Assembly: GCA_001794825.1 (NCBI GenBank)
Contig: MGLK01000001.1
Location: 110,939 to 158,737 of the forward strand
DNA length: 47,799 bases
Direction of reading: 5' to 3'
Source of the DNA: Caulobacterales bacterium RIFCSPHIGHO2_01_FULL_70_19
GTDB taxonomy: Bacteria > Pseudomonadota > Alphaproteobacteria > Caulobacterales > Caulobacteraceae
Shown here: positions 1-8,960 of the stretch, in pieces
Layout of the letters: each line of letters begins with the position of its first letter
Position numbering within the stretch: the first letter of the stretch is position 1
Program-made: the position numbers and the translations under genes
Notes under the pieces: model-generated
The model's input: the letters and a program-made list of their open reading frames with translations, nothing else
The model's database searches: none
What the model was told of the DNA's origin: nothing

Positions 1-854
1 CGCGGGCCGCCGAGAGCGCCGCGTCGCAGGCCCGCGAGGCGCGCGCCGGGCTGGCGGCGCGGGCGGAGGCCGCGGCCGAACGGCTGGCCGAGGCCGAGCA
101 GAACGTGCGCGAGACGGCGCAGATGTCGCCCGAGGAGCTGGGCCGGAAGCTGCAGGACGACGCCATCGCCCGCCCGCCGGACGCCGCCGGGGCCGAGAGC
201 CTGCTCTACGGGCTGGAGCGCGAGCGCGAGGCGCTGGGCGCGGTCAACCTGCTGGCCGAGGAGGAGGCCAACGAATACGGCGACCGGCTGCAGACCATGA
301 AGGTCGAACGCTCGGACCTGACGTCAGCCATTGCGAAGCTGCGCGACGGCATCGACGAGCTGAACGCCGAGGGGCGCGAACGGCTGATCGCCGCCTTCGA
401 CATCATCAACGACAACTTCAAGACCCTGTTCGAGGCCCTGTTCGGCGGCGGCCAGGCCGAGCTGAAGCTGGTGGAGTCGGACGACCCGCTGGAGGCGGGG
501 TTGGAGATCTACGCCTGTCCGCCGGGCAAGCGGCTGGCGGTGATGAGCCTGATGTCGGGCGGCGAGCAGGCGCTGACGGCGGCGGCGCTGATCTTCGCGG
601 TCTTCCTCGCCAACCCCGCGCCGGTGTGCGTGCTGGACGAGGTCGACGCGCCGCTGGACGACGCCAACGTCGACCGCTTCTGCCGCATGCTGGACGAGAT
701 GCGGAAGCGAACCGATACGCGCTTCATCGTCATCACCCACAACCCGGTGACCATGAGCCGGATGGACCGGTTGTACGGCGTGACCATGCCTGAGCGCGGC
801 GTCAGCCAGCTGGTCAGCGTGGACCTGACGCAGGCGGAGAAGCTGGTGGCGTGA
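1..854 (+). CDS. smc: Chromosome segregation ATPase Smc, C-terminal part
   Basis: The reading frame is already open at the left edge, so only the last 284 or so residues are present. The first part is Ala/Glu/Arg-rich heptad-like sequence, the end of the returning coiled-coil arm. The C-terminal head follows, with the ABC signature (LMSGGEQ), a hydrophobic Walker B strand ending in DEVDAP and a D-loop (LDDANVD). SMC dimers clamp and organise chromosomal DNA with ScpA/ScpB; the signature motif of one head completes the ATP site on the other. The stop is TGA at 852-854. The next gene lies on the opposite strand only 21 nt away, so the two transcripts converge. The family call is secure; RecN and SbcC are less likely because their head motifs differ. 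Confidence 0.95.
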   Translation, partial: RAAESAASQAREARAGLAARAEAAAERLAEAEQNVRETAQMSPEELGRKLQDDAIARPPDAAGAESLLYGLEREREALGAVNLLAEEEANEYGDRLQTMKVERSDLTSAIAKLRDGIDELNAEGRERLIAAFDIINDNFKTLFEALFGGGQAELKLVESDDPLEAGLEIYACPPGKRLAVMSLMSGGEQALTAAALIFAVFLANPAPVCVLDEVDAPLDDANVDRFCRMLDEMRKRTDTRFIVITHNPVTMSRMDRLYGVTMPERGVSQLVSVDLTQAEKLVA

Positions 855-875
855 GGATCCGCCCGCGGGGAGGAA

Positions 876-1601
876 TCAGGACCGCCCCAGCACCTCGGTT
901 CTTACGAACCAGCCGAAGATCGCAGGCCCCTCGACGACGTAGCGGCGGAACATGCGGCGGGGCTGGCTGGCGAGGCGGTGCAGCCATTCCAGCGACAGGC
1001 GCTGAAAGATGGCCGGGGCGCGATGCTGGCGACCGGTGAGGAAGTCGACCGAGGCGCCGACGCAGAGCGCCACCCCGCGCTGCCGTCCGGCGATGCGCAG
1101 GGCGTGGGCGAACAGCTCTTGCTTGGGGAAGGAGACGCAGGCGAGCAGCACGTCCCAGTCGGCCTTGGCAGCGGCGTCGACGGCGGCCAGCCAGGCGGGC
1201 GTGCCCGGCGTCAGCATCGGCGCCTCGAGGAAGACGAAACGGCGGCGGGGGAAGCGGGCCTGGAGGGTGTGGAAGGCCTCGAGGTCGGGTCCGAAGACGG
1301 CACAGGTCAGCTCCGCCCCGACGTCGGAAGCCAGCAGGTCGGCGGTCAGATCGGAGCCCGGATAAACGGAAAGGCGCCGGCCGCGCAGGCGGGCGAGATG
1401 GGCGAGGATGCGGCTGTCGCAGACGTGCAGGGCGGCGCCCCGGTAAACGTCGGCGGGCACGCGCCCGTCCATCAGCTTGATGACGTGGTCGACGTTGGGG
1501 GTGACGACGTAGCCGTAGGGACCGCGGGCGCGCTCGACCACCTCGGCCAGAAGGGCCGGGCGGTCGCCGTCGGCGAAATCCAGCGTCATGAAGCGGGTCA
1601 T
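876..1601 (-). CDS. WecG/TagA/CpsF-family glycosyltransferase
   Basis: 241 residues. The family transfers N-acetylmannosaminuronic acid, N-acetylmannosamine or a related sugar to an undecaprenyl-linked acceptor on the cytoplasmic face of the membrane. Family hallmarks seen here are the early VTPNVDH stretch (about residues 33-39), the CDS motif with a following basic segment, a YPGSDL loop and a C-terminal region rich in Trp and Arg (EWLHRLASQPRRMFRR) typical of the membrane-docking end. No signal peptide is seen. ATG at 1601 is preferred; a second Met four residues on is possible. It lies 23 nt after the MscS-type gene on the same strand and is the last gene of the run that starts at mraZ. 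The acceptor and sugar cannot be told from sequence. Confidence 0.85.
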   Translation of the reverse strand: MTRFMTLDFADGDRPALLAEVVERARGPYGYVVTPNVDHVIKLMDGRVPADVYRGAALHVCDSRILAHLARLRGRRLSVYPGSDLTADLLASDVGAELTCAVFGPDLEAFHTLQARFPRRRFVFLEAPMLTPGTPAWLAAVDAAAKADWDVLLACVSFPKQELFAHALRIAGRQRGVALCVGASVDFLTGRQHRAPAIFQRLSLEWLHRLASQPRRMFRRYVVEGPAIFGWFVRTEVLGRS

Positions 1602-1624
1602 GGCGCGAGCCTAGCCCGGTCGGG

Positions 1625-2743
1625 TCAACGCGAGGTTACGCCCTCCCCGGTCACCATGCGCTCCAGCGCCAGCCGGTCGCGCGGCAGGGCTTCGGGGCAC
1701 TGGTCGCGCATGAAGGCCAGCATCTTCTCGCGGATGTCGCAGCGGAGGTCGAAGACCACGCCGCCGTTGCGGCCGCTGGCCAGGCAGCGCACCTGGGCGA
1801 CGCGATCGGTGATGTCGGTGACCTGCAGGCTGACCACGTCGCCGTCCCACAGCGGGCTCTCGCGGCAGATGCGCTCCAGCTCGGCGCGCAGGCGGTCGAT
1901 CGGCGCCTCGTAGTCGACGTAGAGGACGGCCGTGCCGATCAGGCGGGCGGTCTCGCGGGTCCAGTTCTGGAACGGCTTCTGGATGAAATGGGTCAGCGGC
2001 AGGACCATGCGCCGCCAGTCCCACAGCTTGACCACGACGTAGGTCGAGGTGATCTCCTCGATGGTGCCCCACTCGCCCTCGACGATCACCGCATCGTCGA
2101 TGCGGATCGGCTGGGTCATGGCGATCTGGATGCCGGCCAGCAGATTGGTCAGCACAGGCTGCAGGGCGAAGCCCGCGATGATGCCGACGACGCCGGCCGA
2201 GGCCAGGATGCTGACCCCCCACTGGCGGAAGCCGGCGATGGTCATGAGGGCGAGGCCGAGGCTCACCAGCGCGATCACCACCTTGGCGACCTTCTGCAGG
2301 ATGCGCGTCTGGGTGATGTGCTTGCGGGCGACGAGGTTGTCCTCGGTCTGGATGTTGAAGCGCCGCATGTAGACGACGGCCCACATGTCCATGACCCCCG
2401 ACGCGAGCCAGCCGGCGGTCAGGATGCCGAGAAAGAGCAGCACCGAGCGCACCTGCGCCGACGGCAGCGGGTCCATGGGCGATACGGTGACGCCGATCCC
2501 GATCGCCGCCAGCAGCATGAGGATGCGGAACTTGGTCCGGCCGCGTTCGACCACGCCGCGCCAGAACACGTCGCGCTTGCGCGCCAGCCGCCGCAGGATC
2601 GCGAACAGGAGCTTGTGGGCCAGCCAGCCGCCGCCGACGAAGACCAGCAGGACCAGGGCGATCACGGCCCATTCCGGCAACCAGTCGAAGCGTCGCCACA
2701 GACGGATGACCGTCGCGGTCAGCTCGGTGATGAAGATCGGCAT
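1625..2743 (-). CDS. MscS-family mechanosensitive ion channel
   Basis: About 372 residues from ATG at 2743; a GTG five codons upstream (2758) is an alternative start. Hydrophobic segments lie near residues 25-45, 65-85, 90-110, 140-160 and 165-190. The last is Gly/Ala-rich (SILASAGVVGIIAGFALQ), typical of the pore-lining TM3 of MscS. It is followed by the beta domain (PIRIDDAVIVEGEWGTIEEI) and a C-terminal alpha/beta vestibule. Such channels open under membrane tension and release osmolytes; they sit in the inner membrane. It starts within about 40 nt of the murG stop and is probably co-transcribed with the dcw genes. That fits an envelope-stress role but is not proof of one. Confidence 0.88.
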   Translation of the reverse strand: MPIFITELTATVIRLWRRFDWLPEWAVIALVLLVFVGGGWLAHKLLFAILRRLARKRDVFWRGVVERGRTKFRILMLLAAIGIGVTVSPMDPLPSAQVRSVLLFLGILTAGWLASGVMDMWAVVYMRRFNIQTEDNLVARKHITQTRILQKVAKVVIALVSLGLALMTIAGFRQWGVSILASAGVVGIIAGFALQPVLTNLLAGIQIAMTQPIRIDDAVIVEGEWGTIEEITSTYVVVKLWDWRRMVLPLTHFIQKPFQNWTRETARLIGTAVLYVDYEAPIDRLRAELERICRESPLWDGDVVSLQVTDITDRVAQVRCLASGRNGGVVFDLRCDIREKMLAFMRDQCPEALPRDRLALERMVTGEGVTSR

Positions 2744-2782
2744 CCAGCTTAAGCGCACGGAGGCCGGGGCGGTTTCCCGGGC

Positions 2783-3868
2783 TCAGCCGGCGGCGGCTTC
2801 CACCATGTCGGCCAGCCGGGCCGTGGCGTCCGGCAGGGCGGCCGAGCACGCGCCGGCGCTCATCGCCGCAAGCCGGGCGGGATCGGAGAGCAGGCGCTCC
2901 AGCGCCGCGGCCATGGCCTCCACGGTCACCTCGTCCTCGAGCATCATCTCCGCGCCGCCGGCCTCGACCAGCGACAGGGCGTTGAAGCGCTGGTGATCGT
3001 CGGTGGCGATCTTCAGCGGCACGAGCAGGGACGGCGTCCCCGCCACGGCCAGTTCGGAGCAGGTCGAGGCGCCGGCGCGGCCGATCAGCAGGTGGGTCTC
3101 CGCCAGCCGGGCGGCCATGTCGCGGAAGAAGGGGGCGACCTCGGCCTCCACTCCCGCCTCGAGGTAGATCTGGCGGGCGGCGTCGAGGCTTTCGGCCCGG
3201 GCCTGCTGCCGGACCTTCAGGCGGGCGCGCAGGGCCGCCGGCAGGGCGGCGATGGCGCGGGGCGCGGTCTCGGCGAGGATGCGGGCGCCCTGGCTGCCGC
3301 CGGTGACGAGGACGTGCACAGGACCGTCCGGGGCAGGCGCGGCGAAGGCGCGTCCGTGGAGGGCGCGGATGTCGGGGCGGACCGGATTGCCGACGAGGGT
3401 CACCCGCGGAACCACCGCCGGCGGGACCTTCTGGAGGTTGGGAAAGGAGGCGGCGACGCCGCCGACGTACGGCGCCAGCCAGCGGTTGGTGCGACCCAGC
3501 ACCGCGTTCTGCTCATGCAGCAGGGTCGGACGGCGCTGGCTGAGCGCGGCCAGCAGGGCCGGGGCCGACGGATAGCCGCCGAAGCCGACCACCACCGAGG
3601 CGTCGAGCCGGTCCAGGGCGGCGCGCGCCTGCGTCACGCCCTTGAGGATGGCGACGCCGGCTTTGGCCAGTCCGAGCGGACCGCGGCCGGTGGCGGCGTC
3701 CAGGGCCAGACGCTCCTCCGCCGGAAAGCCGTGGGCGTATTGCTCGCCGCGCCGGTCGGTGGCCAGCACGATGCGCCAGCCGCGGGTCTGCAGCTCGCGC
3801 GCCAGCGCCTCGGCCGGGAACATGTGCCCGCCGGTGCCCCCGGCGGCGACGACGCAGACCTTGTTCAC
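2783..3868 (-). CDS. murG: UDP-N-acetylglucosamine--lipid I GlcNAc transferase MurG
   Basis: 361 residues, the usual MurG length. It adds GlcNAc from UDP-GlcNAc to lipid I to make lipid II, peripherally on the cytoplasmic face of the inner membrane. The N-terminal glycine-rich loop AAGGTGGHMFPA (about residues 8-19) is diagnostic. LHEQNAVLGRTNR and a GGSQGAR loop follow, with the C-terminal UDP-binding part containing GRAGASTCSEL. The start is GTG at 3868: the Gly-rich strand begins immediately after it, a GAGAGG ribosome-binding site lies upstream, and the ftsW stop is 11 nt away. In many proteobacteria murC and murB come next; here an MscS-type channel gene follows. Confidence 0.97.
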   Translation of the reverse strand: MNKVCVVAAGGTGGHMFPAEALARELQTRGWRIVLATDRRGEQYAHGFPAEERLALDAATGRGPLGLAKAGVAILKGVTQARAALDRLDASVVVGFGGYPSAPALLAALSQRRPTLLHEQNAVLGRTNRWLAPYVGGVAASFPNLQKVPPAVVPRVTLVGNPVRPDIRALHGRAFAAPAPDGPVHVLVTGGSQGARILAETAPRAIAALPAALRARLKVRQQARAESLDAARQIYLEAGVEAEVAPFFRDMAARLAETHLLIGRAGASTCSELAVAGTPSLLVPLKIATDDHQRFNALSLVEAGGAEMMLEDEVTVEAMAAALERLLSDPARLAAMSAGACSAALPDATARLADMVEAAAG

Positions 3869-3879
3869 GCTCGGGCCTC

Positions 3880-5058
3880 TCAGGGCAGTATCCGCCGGCG
3901 GTCCGGCAGGGTGGCGCCCGGCTCGTAGGCGCCGGGGCGGCGGCGGGTCAGGCTGAGGGCGAAGCCCATGGTCAGGCCCATGGCCAGCATGGACGAGCCG
4001 CCGTAGCTGATGAAGGGCAGGGTCATGCCCTTGGTCGGGATCAGGTTCAGGTTGACCGCGATGTTGATGCAGGCCTGCAGGCCGATGAGCATGAACAGGC
4101 CGGCGGCGGCGGTCTGCTCGAACGGGTCGTTCAGCTTCATCGCCTTGCGCATGCCGCGCAGCACGATGAAGGCGTACAGGCCGATCATGGCCAGGCTGAG
4201 GACCAGCCCGAATTCCTCGGCCCCGACCGAATAGATGAAGTCGGTGTGCAGGTCGGGCACGTAGCGCTTCATCACCCCTTCGCCAATGCCCCGGCCGACC
4301 AGCCCGCCGGCGCGGATGGCTTCGGAGGCGCGGTCGATCTGGTGGGTGTCGGTGGTCTCGGGCGACAGGAACCGGCTGAGCCGGTCGCGCATGTGGCCGA
4401 AGGTGAAGTAGAGCCCGACCACCCCGGCGGCGCCGGCGGCGGCGAGGGCGGCGACCCACTTCAGCGGCACGCCGGCCATGAAGAAGACGGCCATGAAGGT
4501 GGTGGTGATCAGCAGGGTCTGGCCGATGTCCGGCTGGATCAGGAGCAGGCCGACGGTCAGCGCCCAGAAGCCGAAGGCGATCGAGACCCCCGGCACGCCC
4601 TGCCCCTTCTGGGTCTCGGCGAACATCCAGGCGGCGAAGACGATCAGGGAGGGCTTGGCGAACTCCGACGGCTGCAGGCTGAACGGGCCGAGGTTCACCC
4701 ACCGCGCCGCGCCCTTCACCTCGTTGCCGATGAACGGCAGGGCCGCCATGACGACGATCGCGCCGATCAGCGCCAGCACCGCGATACGGCGCACCCCCCG
4801 CGGCGACAGCAGGGAGGTGGTCAGCATGATCGCCACTCCCATCGAGGCCCAGACCATCATGCGCCATGAGTAGTGGAAGGGGTCGACGATCGACTGGTCG
4901 GCGTTGATGGCGGCCGGGCTGGAGGCGAAGCTGAGCGCGACGCCGAGGCCGATCAGGGTCAGGGCCGCGGCGAGCAGGCCCCGGTCGACAGTCCAGAACC
5001 ACTTGGCGATCGGGCCCTGGTCCAGACGGGAGAAGGCGGGGCTGTAGCTGTCGGTCAT
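3880..5058 (-). CDS. ftsW: Septal peptidoglycan glycosyltransferase FtsW
   Basis: 392 residues with about ten hydrophobic segments, a SEDS-family protein. FtsW polymerises lipid II at the septum together with the transpeptidase FtsI, encoded upstream in the same operon. Conserved features include QPSEFAKPSL in the first third, QPDIGQTLLI, a periplasmic loop carrying HTDFIYSVGAEEFG with the conserved Asp, and TLPFISYGGSSM near the end. The start is ATG at 5058, whose ATGA overlaps the murD stop, implying translational coupling. RodA is the alternative family member; the position between murD and murG decides for FtsW. Confidence 0.96.
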   Translation of the reverse strand: MTDSYSPAFSRLDQGPIAKWFWTVDRGLLAAALTLIGLGVALSFASSPAAINADQSIVDPFHYSWRMMVWASMGVAIMLTTSLLSPRGVRRIAVLALIGAIVVMAALPFIGNEVKGAARWVNLGPFSLQPSEFAKPSLIVFAAWMFAETQKGQGVPGVSIAFGFWALTVGLLLIQPDIGQTLLITTTFMAVFFMAGVPLKWVAALAAAGAAGVVGLYFTFGHMRDRLSRFLSPETTDTHQIDRASEAIRAGGLVGRGIGEGVMKRYVPDLHTDFIYSVGAEEFGLVLSLAMIGLYAFIVLRGMRKAMKLNDPFEQTAAAGLFMLIGLQACINIAVNLNLIPTKGMTLPFISYGGSSMLAMGLTMGFALSLTRRRPGAYEPGATLPDRRRILP

Positions 5059-6431
5059 GATGCGCTCGCGGGAACGGCGCCGAGGGCGAGGGCGGCGGCG
5101 CGGAAGGCCTCTCCCCTCGCCTCGAAGTCGGGATACTGGTCGAAGCTGGCGGCGGCGGGGCTGAGCAGCACCACCTCGTCCCGGCCGGTGGCGGCGGCGG
5201 CCTCGTACGCCTGCCGCACGGCGTTGGCCATGTCGCCGCTGATGCGGTGGGGCGTGTCGCCGAGACGGGCCGCGAAGGGCCCGGCCGCCTCGCCGATCAG
5301 GAAGGCCTCGACGACGCGCGGGAACAGGTCCTCCAGGTCGTCGATCCCTCCCGCCTTGGCCCGCCCGCCGGCGATCCAGAAGCAGCGGTCGTAAGAGGAC
5401 AGCGCCTGCCGCGCCGCGTCGGCGTTGGTGGCCTTGGAATCGTTGACGAACGCCACCCGGCCGAGCCGGCCGACGGTCTCCATCCGATGGGCGAGGCCGG
5501 GGAAGCTCAGAAGGCCTGCGACGACCTTGTCTTGCGGCACGCCGAGGGCGCGGGCGGCCGCCCAGGCGAAGGCGGCGTTCTGCGCGTTGTGGCGGCCCCG
5601 GAGCGAGCGGGCGGCCGCGAAGTCGATCGGCCCCTCCGGGGTGGTCAGAGCGCCGGACGCGGCCACGATGTCGGCGGGCTCGCCGCCGGTCGACACCGAG
5701 GCGACTGATCGCCCGTCCGCCTTCAGCCGAGCCGCGGTGTCCCGCCCCCACGGGTCGTCGATCCCGACCAGCGCCAGTCCCGAGCGCGCGAAGATGCGCC
5801 GCTTGGCCGCGACATAGCCGTCCATGCCGCCGTGCCGGTCGAGGTGGTCGGGGCTGATGTTGATGAGGATCCCCACGTCGGGCGCGAAGCTTGTCGTCAG
5901 ATCGAGCTGATAGCTGGACACCTCGACCACATAGACCGCGTCCGGCGTCGGGGCGGGCAGAGCCAGCACGCCGATGCCGATGTTGCCGCCGACGTGGGCC
6001 GTCAGGCCCGCCTGCTTCAGGACCCAGCCGATCAGGGCGGTGGTGGTGGACTTGCCGTTGGTGCCGGTGATGGCGACCACCTTCGGACGCTGGGCGTCCG
6101 GCAGGGCTTCCAGCGCCCGGGCGAACAGCTCGATGTCGCCGATCACCTCGATCCCGGCGGCCCGGGCCTTCTCCACCGTCCAGTGCGGCTTGGGGTGGGT
6201 GAGCGGGGCGCCAGGCGACAGGACGAGCGCGGAGAAGCCGGACCAGTCCGCGCCCGTCAGGTCCTCGACGTCGAACCCTTCCGCCTCCGCCTGCATCCGG
6301 CTGGAGACGCTGTCGTCCCACAGCACCGGCGAGGCGCCCCCGGCCTTGAGCGCGCGCGCCGCCGTCAGTCCCGACCTGCCGAGGCCGAAGACCGCGATCC
6401 GCCGCCCTTCGAAGCCCGGGACCGGGATCAT
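5055..6431 (-). CDS. murD: UDP-N-acetylmuramoyl-L-alanine--D-glutamate ligase MurD
   Basis: 458 residues. It attaches D-glutamate to UDP-MurNAc-L-Ala in the cytoplasm using ATP. The N-terminal domain begins with a dinucleotide-fold-like loop (VFGLGRSGLTAARAL). The central ATP-binding loop is TGTNGKSTTTALIG at about residue 121. NISPDHLDRHGG and FVNDSKATN are Mur-ligase motifs at the substrate and ATP sites, and LLSPAAASFDQY closes the C-terminal domain. ATG at 6431 lies 4 nt beyond the mraY stop, and the end overlaps ftsW by 4 nt. No unusual residues were seen in the catalytic motifs. Confidence 0.97.
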   Translation of the reverse strand: MIPVPGFEGRRIAVFGLGRSGLTAARALKAGGASPVLWDDSVSSRMQAEAEGFDVEDLTGADWSGFSALVLSPGAPLTHPKPHWTVEKARAAGIEVIGDIELFARALEALPDAQRPKVVAITGTNGKSTTTALIGWVLKQAGLTAHVGGNIGIGVLALPAPTPDAVYVVEVSSYQLDLTTSFAPDVGILINISPDHLDRHGGMDGYVAAKRRIFARSGLALVGIDDPWGRDTAARLKADGRSVASVSTGGEPADIVAASGALTTPEGPIDFAAARSLRGRHNAQNAAFAWAAARALGVPQDKVVAGLLSFPGLAHRMETVGRLGRVAFVNDSKATNADAARQALSSYDRCFWIAGGRAKAGGIDDLEDLFPRVVEAFLIGEAAGPFAARLGDTPHRISGDMANAVRQAYEAAAATGRDEVVLLSPAAASFDQYPDFEARGEAFRAAALALGAVPASAS

Positions 6432-6435
6432 GGCG

Positions 6436-7545
6436 TCAGCGCAGCTTGAGGGTGGCGAGGCCGGCCAGCGCCAGCATGGCCGCCACGATCCAGAAGCGGA
6501 TCACCACCGTCGACTCCGGCCAGCCCATCTTCTCGAAGTGGTGGTGGATCGGGGCCATCAGGAAGATGCGCTTCTTCGTGGCCTTGAAGTAGGCCACCTG
6601 GATCATCACCGAGGCGGCCTCGACCACGAACAGGCCGCCGACGATGCCGAGCACCAGCTCGTGCTTGGTGGCCACCGCGATGGCTCCGAGCGCGCCTCCC
6701 AGGGCGAGCGAGCCGGTGTCGCCCATGAAGATCTTCGCTGGCGGGGCGTTGTACCAGAGGAAGCCGACGCCGCCGCCGATGATGGCCGCCAGGAAGATGG
6801 CCAGCTCGCCGGCGCCGGGAACGTGATGGATGCCGAGGTACTCGGAGAAGATGAAGTTGCCCGCAAGGTAGGAGATGATGCCGAAGGCCGCGGCGGCCAT
6901 CATGACCGGGACAATGGCCAGCCCGTCGAGGCCGTCCGTCAGGTTCACGGCGTTCGAGAAGCCCACGATCGTGAAGGCGGCGAAGGCGACATAGAACCAG
7001 CCGATGTTCAGCAGCACCGCCTTGAAGAAGGGAAAGGCGATCGACGTCTCGAGGTTCGGCGAGGTCGGCGAGGCCTTCATCCACAGCACCGTCAGCACGC
7101 CGGCGATGATCGCCACGACCGTCTGGGCCGCCAGCTTCTGCTTCGACGTGAGACCGGCCGAGGACTGTTTGGTCACCTTGGCGTAGTCGTCGATGAAGCC
7201 CAGCACGCCGAAGGCGGCCGTCACCAGCGAGACGATCCAGATGTAGGGGTTGGTCAGGTCGCCCCAGAGCAGGACCGCCACGGCGATGCCGGCGAGGATC
7301 ATCAGCCCGCCCATGGTCGGCGTGCCGACCTTCGACAGGTGGGTGACCGGCCCGTCGGAGCGGATCGGCTGCCCCTTGCCCTGCTTGACCCGCATCCAGG
7401 CGATGAAGCGGCTGCCCATGGCGACCGCGACGATCATGGCCGTGGCCATTGCCAGGGCCACCCGCACCGTCTGGTACTGGACCAGGTTCAGCAGCGGGTA
7501 ATCTTGCGCCACGTCGGCGTAGTAGAGATAGAGCAGGTAGAACAT
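6436..7545 (-). CDS. mraY: Phospho-N-acetylmuramoyl-pentapeptide transferase MraY
   Basis: 369 residues, polytopic inner-membrane enzyme. It transfers phospho-MurNAc-pentapeptide from the UDP precursor to undecaprenyl phosphate, giving lipid I. Visible signatures are [10 protein letters not shown] near residue 75, the DDY pair (FIDDYAKV), [22 protein letters not shown] and the histidine cluster [12 protein letters not shown] near the C-terminus. These are the Mg2+ and substrate-binding residues of the family. The start is ATG at 7545, overlapping the murF stop by one base (TGATG), so the two are likely translationally coupled. Confidence 0.97.
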   Translation of the reverse strand: MFYLLYLYYADVAQDYPLLNLVQYQTVRVALAMATAMIVAVAMGSRFIAWMRVKQGKGQPIRSDGPVTHLSKVGTPTMGGLMILAGIAVAVLLWGDLTNPYIWIVSLVTAAFGVLGFIDDYAKVTKQSSAGLTSKQKLAAQTVVAIIAGVLTVLWMKASPTSPNLETSIAFPFFKAVLLNIGWFYVAFAAFTIVGFSNAVNLTDGLDGLAIVPVMMAAAAFGIISYLAGNFIFSEYLGIHHVPGAGELAIFLAAIIGGGVGFLWYNAPPAKIFMGDTGSLALGGALGAIAVATKHELVLGIVGGLFVVEAASVMIQVAYFKATKKRIFLMAPIHHHFEKMGWPESTVVIRFWIVAAMLALAGLATLKLR

Positions 7546-8960
7546 CAGGCGGCCCCCTCATCCGCTTGGCCGAGTCCGGCGAGCGCCTTCGCGACGAGCG
7601 AGGCCCTGGAGCCGTTCGATCCCTTGACCATGACCACGTCGCCGGGCCCCGCCAGCGCCGCCGCCTCCGCCGCCAGCTCCGCGGCGGTCTCGCGCCACAG
7701 CCCCCGCCGTTCGGGGGGCAGGACGTCATGCAGGCGCTTCATCTCGGGTCCGGCCGTATGGACGAGGTCCAGCCCCGCCTCCGCGATCGGCCCGGCGAGG
7801 CCTTCGTGCAGGGCGCGGGACTGGTCGCCGAGCTCCAGCATGTCGCTGAGCACCACGATGCGCCGGCCGCCCGGCGTCACCGGTCGCGCGCCAAGGCTGC
7901 GGAAACCGGCCGCCATCGACAGCGGATTGGCGTTGTAGCTCTCGTCGACGAGGGTGAAGGCGCCGCCGGGCGCGTGCACCACGGTCGTCTGTCCCCGCCC
8001 TGCCAGCGGCCGGAACTCCGCCAGCGCCGCCAGGGAGGTCTCCAGAGGTACGTCGAGGGCGTCGAGCATCAGCAGGACGCACAGGCTGTTCATGCCCCAG
8101 TGGAAGCCGGTCTGGGCGAGCGGGAAGTCGAGGGGCCGGCCGAACAGCTCGGCCTTCACCCGGGCCCCTTGCCCGTTGGGACGGAAGTCGATCAGGCGCG
8201 CGTCGCTGCCGGCGCTGGTTCCGAAGGTGACGGGTCGCGCCCCCGCCCTGCGGGCGGCGGCGTCGAGGACCACGGCGAAGGCCACGTCGCCGTTGAGGAC
8301 GGCTGCGCCGCCTTCGACCAGACCGTCGAAGATGGAGGCCTTCTCGGCCGCCACGCCCGCCTCGCCGTTGGCGAAGGCCTCGATGTGCACCGGCCCCACC
8401 GTGGTCACACAGGCGGCGTGGGGCTGGACCATGCGCGACAGCGGCGCGATCTCGCCCGGCGCGTTCATGCCGATCTCGAAGACCGCCCGCTCGACCCTGC
8501 GCGGCATGCGGGCCAGCGTCAGCGGCACGCCGATGTGATTGTTGTAGCTCCTGATCGAGGCGTGGGCGGGCCCAGCCAGGTCGAGACCGGCCTTGATCGC
8601 CTGGGTGACGCTGGTCTTGCCGACGGAGCCGGTGACCGCGCCGCGGCGCACGTGCGGAGCCCGCTCCCGCGAGGCGACGCCGAGCGCTTCCAGCGCCTTC
8701 AGGGTGTCGCCCTCGACGACCACGCAGGGGCCGCCCTCTACGGCCCGGTTCGTCAGGGCGCCCGCCGCGCCGGCGGCGAAGGCGGCGGCGGCGAAGTCGT
8801 GACCGTCGCGCGCGCCCTGTAGCGCCACGAACAGGTCGCCCGGCGCGATCTCGCGGCTGTTGTAGGTGATGCCCGCCGCCTCGAACGGCGCGCCGGACAG
8901 CGTTCCTCCGACAGCGGAGACGATCTCCGCGGAGGTCCAGAGGGGGGTGGCGTCAGGCAT
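7545..8960 (-). CDS. murF: UDP-N-acetylmuramoyl-tripeptide--D-alanyl-D-alanine ligase MurF
   Basis: 471 residues. It adds D-Ala-D-Ala to the UDP-MurNAc tripeptide, the last cytoplasmic step before MraY. The N-terminal domain has the MurF-type [13 protein letters not shown] segment. The P-loop is [12 protein letters not shown] at about residue 110, and [11 protein letters not shown] follows, typical of Mur[12 protein letters not shown] marks the ATP-binding middle domain and KGSNGSRA the C-terminal domain. ATG at 8960 lies inside the end of murE (8-nt overlap), and its stop overlaps mraY. This tight packing supports one operon message. Confidence 0.97.
   Translation of the reverse strand: MPDATPLWTSAEIVSAVGGTLSGAPFEAAGITYNSREIAPGDLFVALQGARDGHDFAAAAFAAGAAGALTNRAVEGGPCVVVEGDTLKALEALGVASRERAPHVRRGAVTGSVGKTSVTQAIKAGLDLAGPAHASIRSYNNHIGVPLTLARMPRRVERAVFEIGMNAPGEIAPLSRMVQPHAACVTTVGPVHIEAFANGEAGVAAEKASIFDGLVEGGAAVLNGDVAFAVVLDAAARRAGARPVTFGTSAGSDARLIDFRPNGQGARVKAELFGRPLDFPLAQTGFHWGMNSLCVLLMLDALDVPLETSLAALAEFRPLAGRGQTTVVHAPGGAFTLVDESYNANPLSMAAGFRSLGARPVTPGGRRIVVLSDMLELGDQSRALHEGLAGPIAEAGLDLVHTAGPEMKRLHDVLPPERRGLWRETAAELAAEAAALAGPGDVVMVKGSNGSRASLVAKALAGLGQADEGAA

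Noticed and set aside
5974-7938. A 654-codon open frame on the + strand across murD, mraY and murF
   Set aside because: It is antisense to three clear Mur genes, with repetitive His/Asp/Arg composition and no domain.
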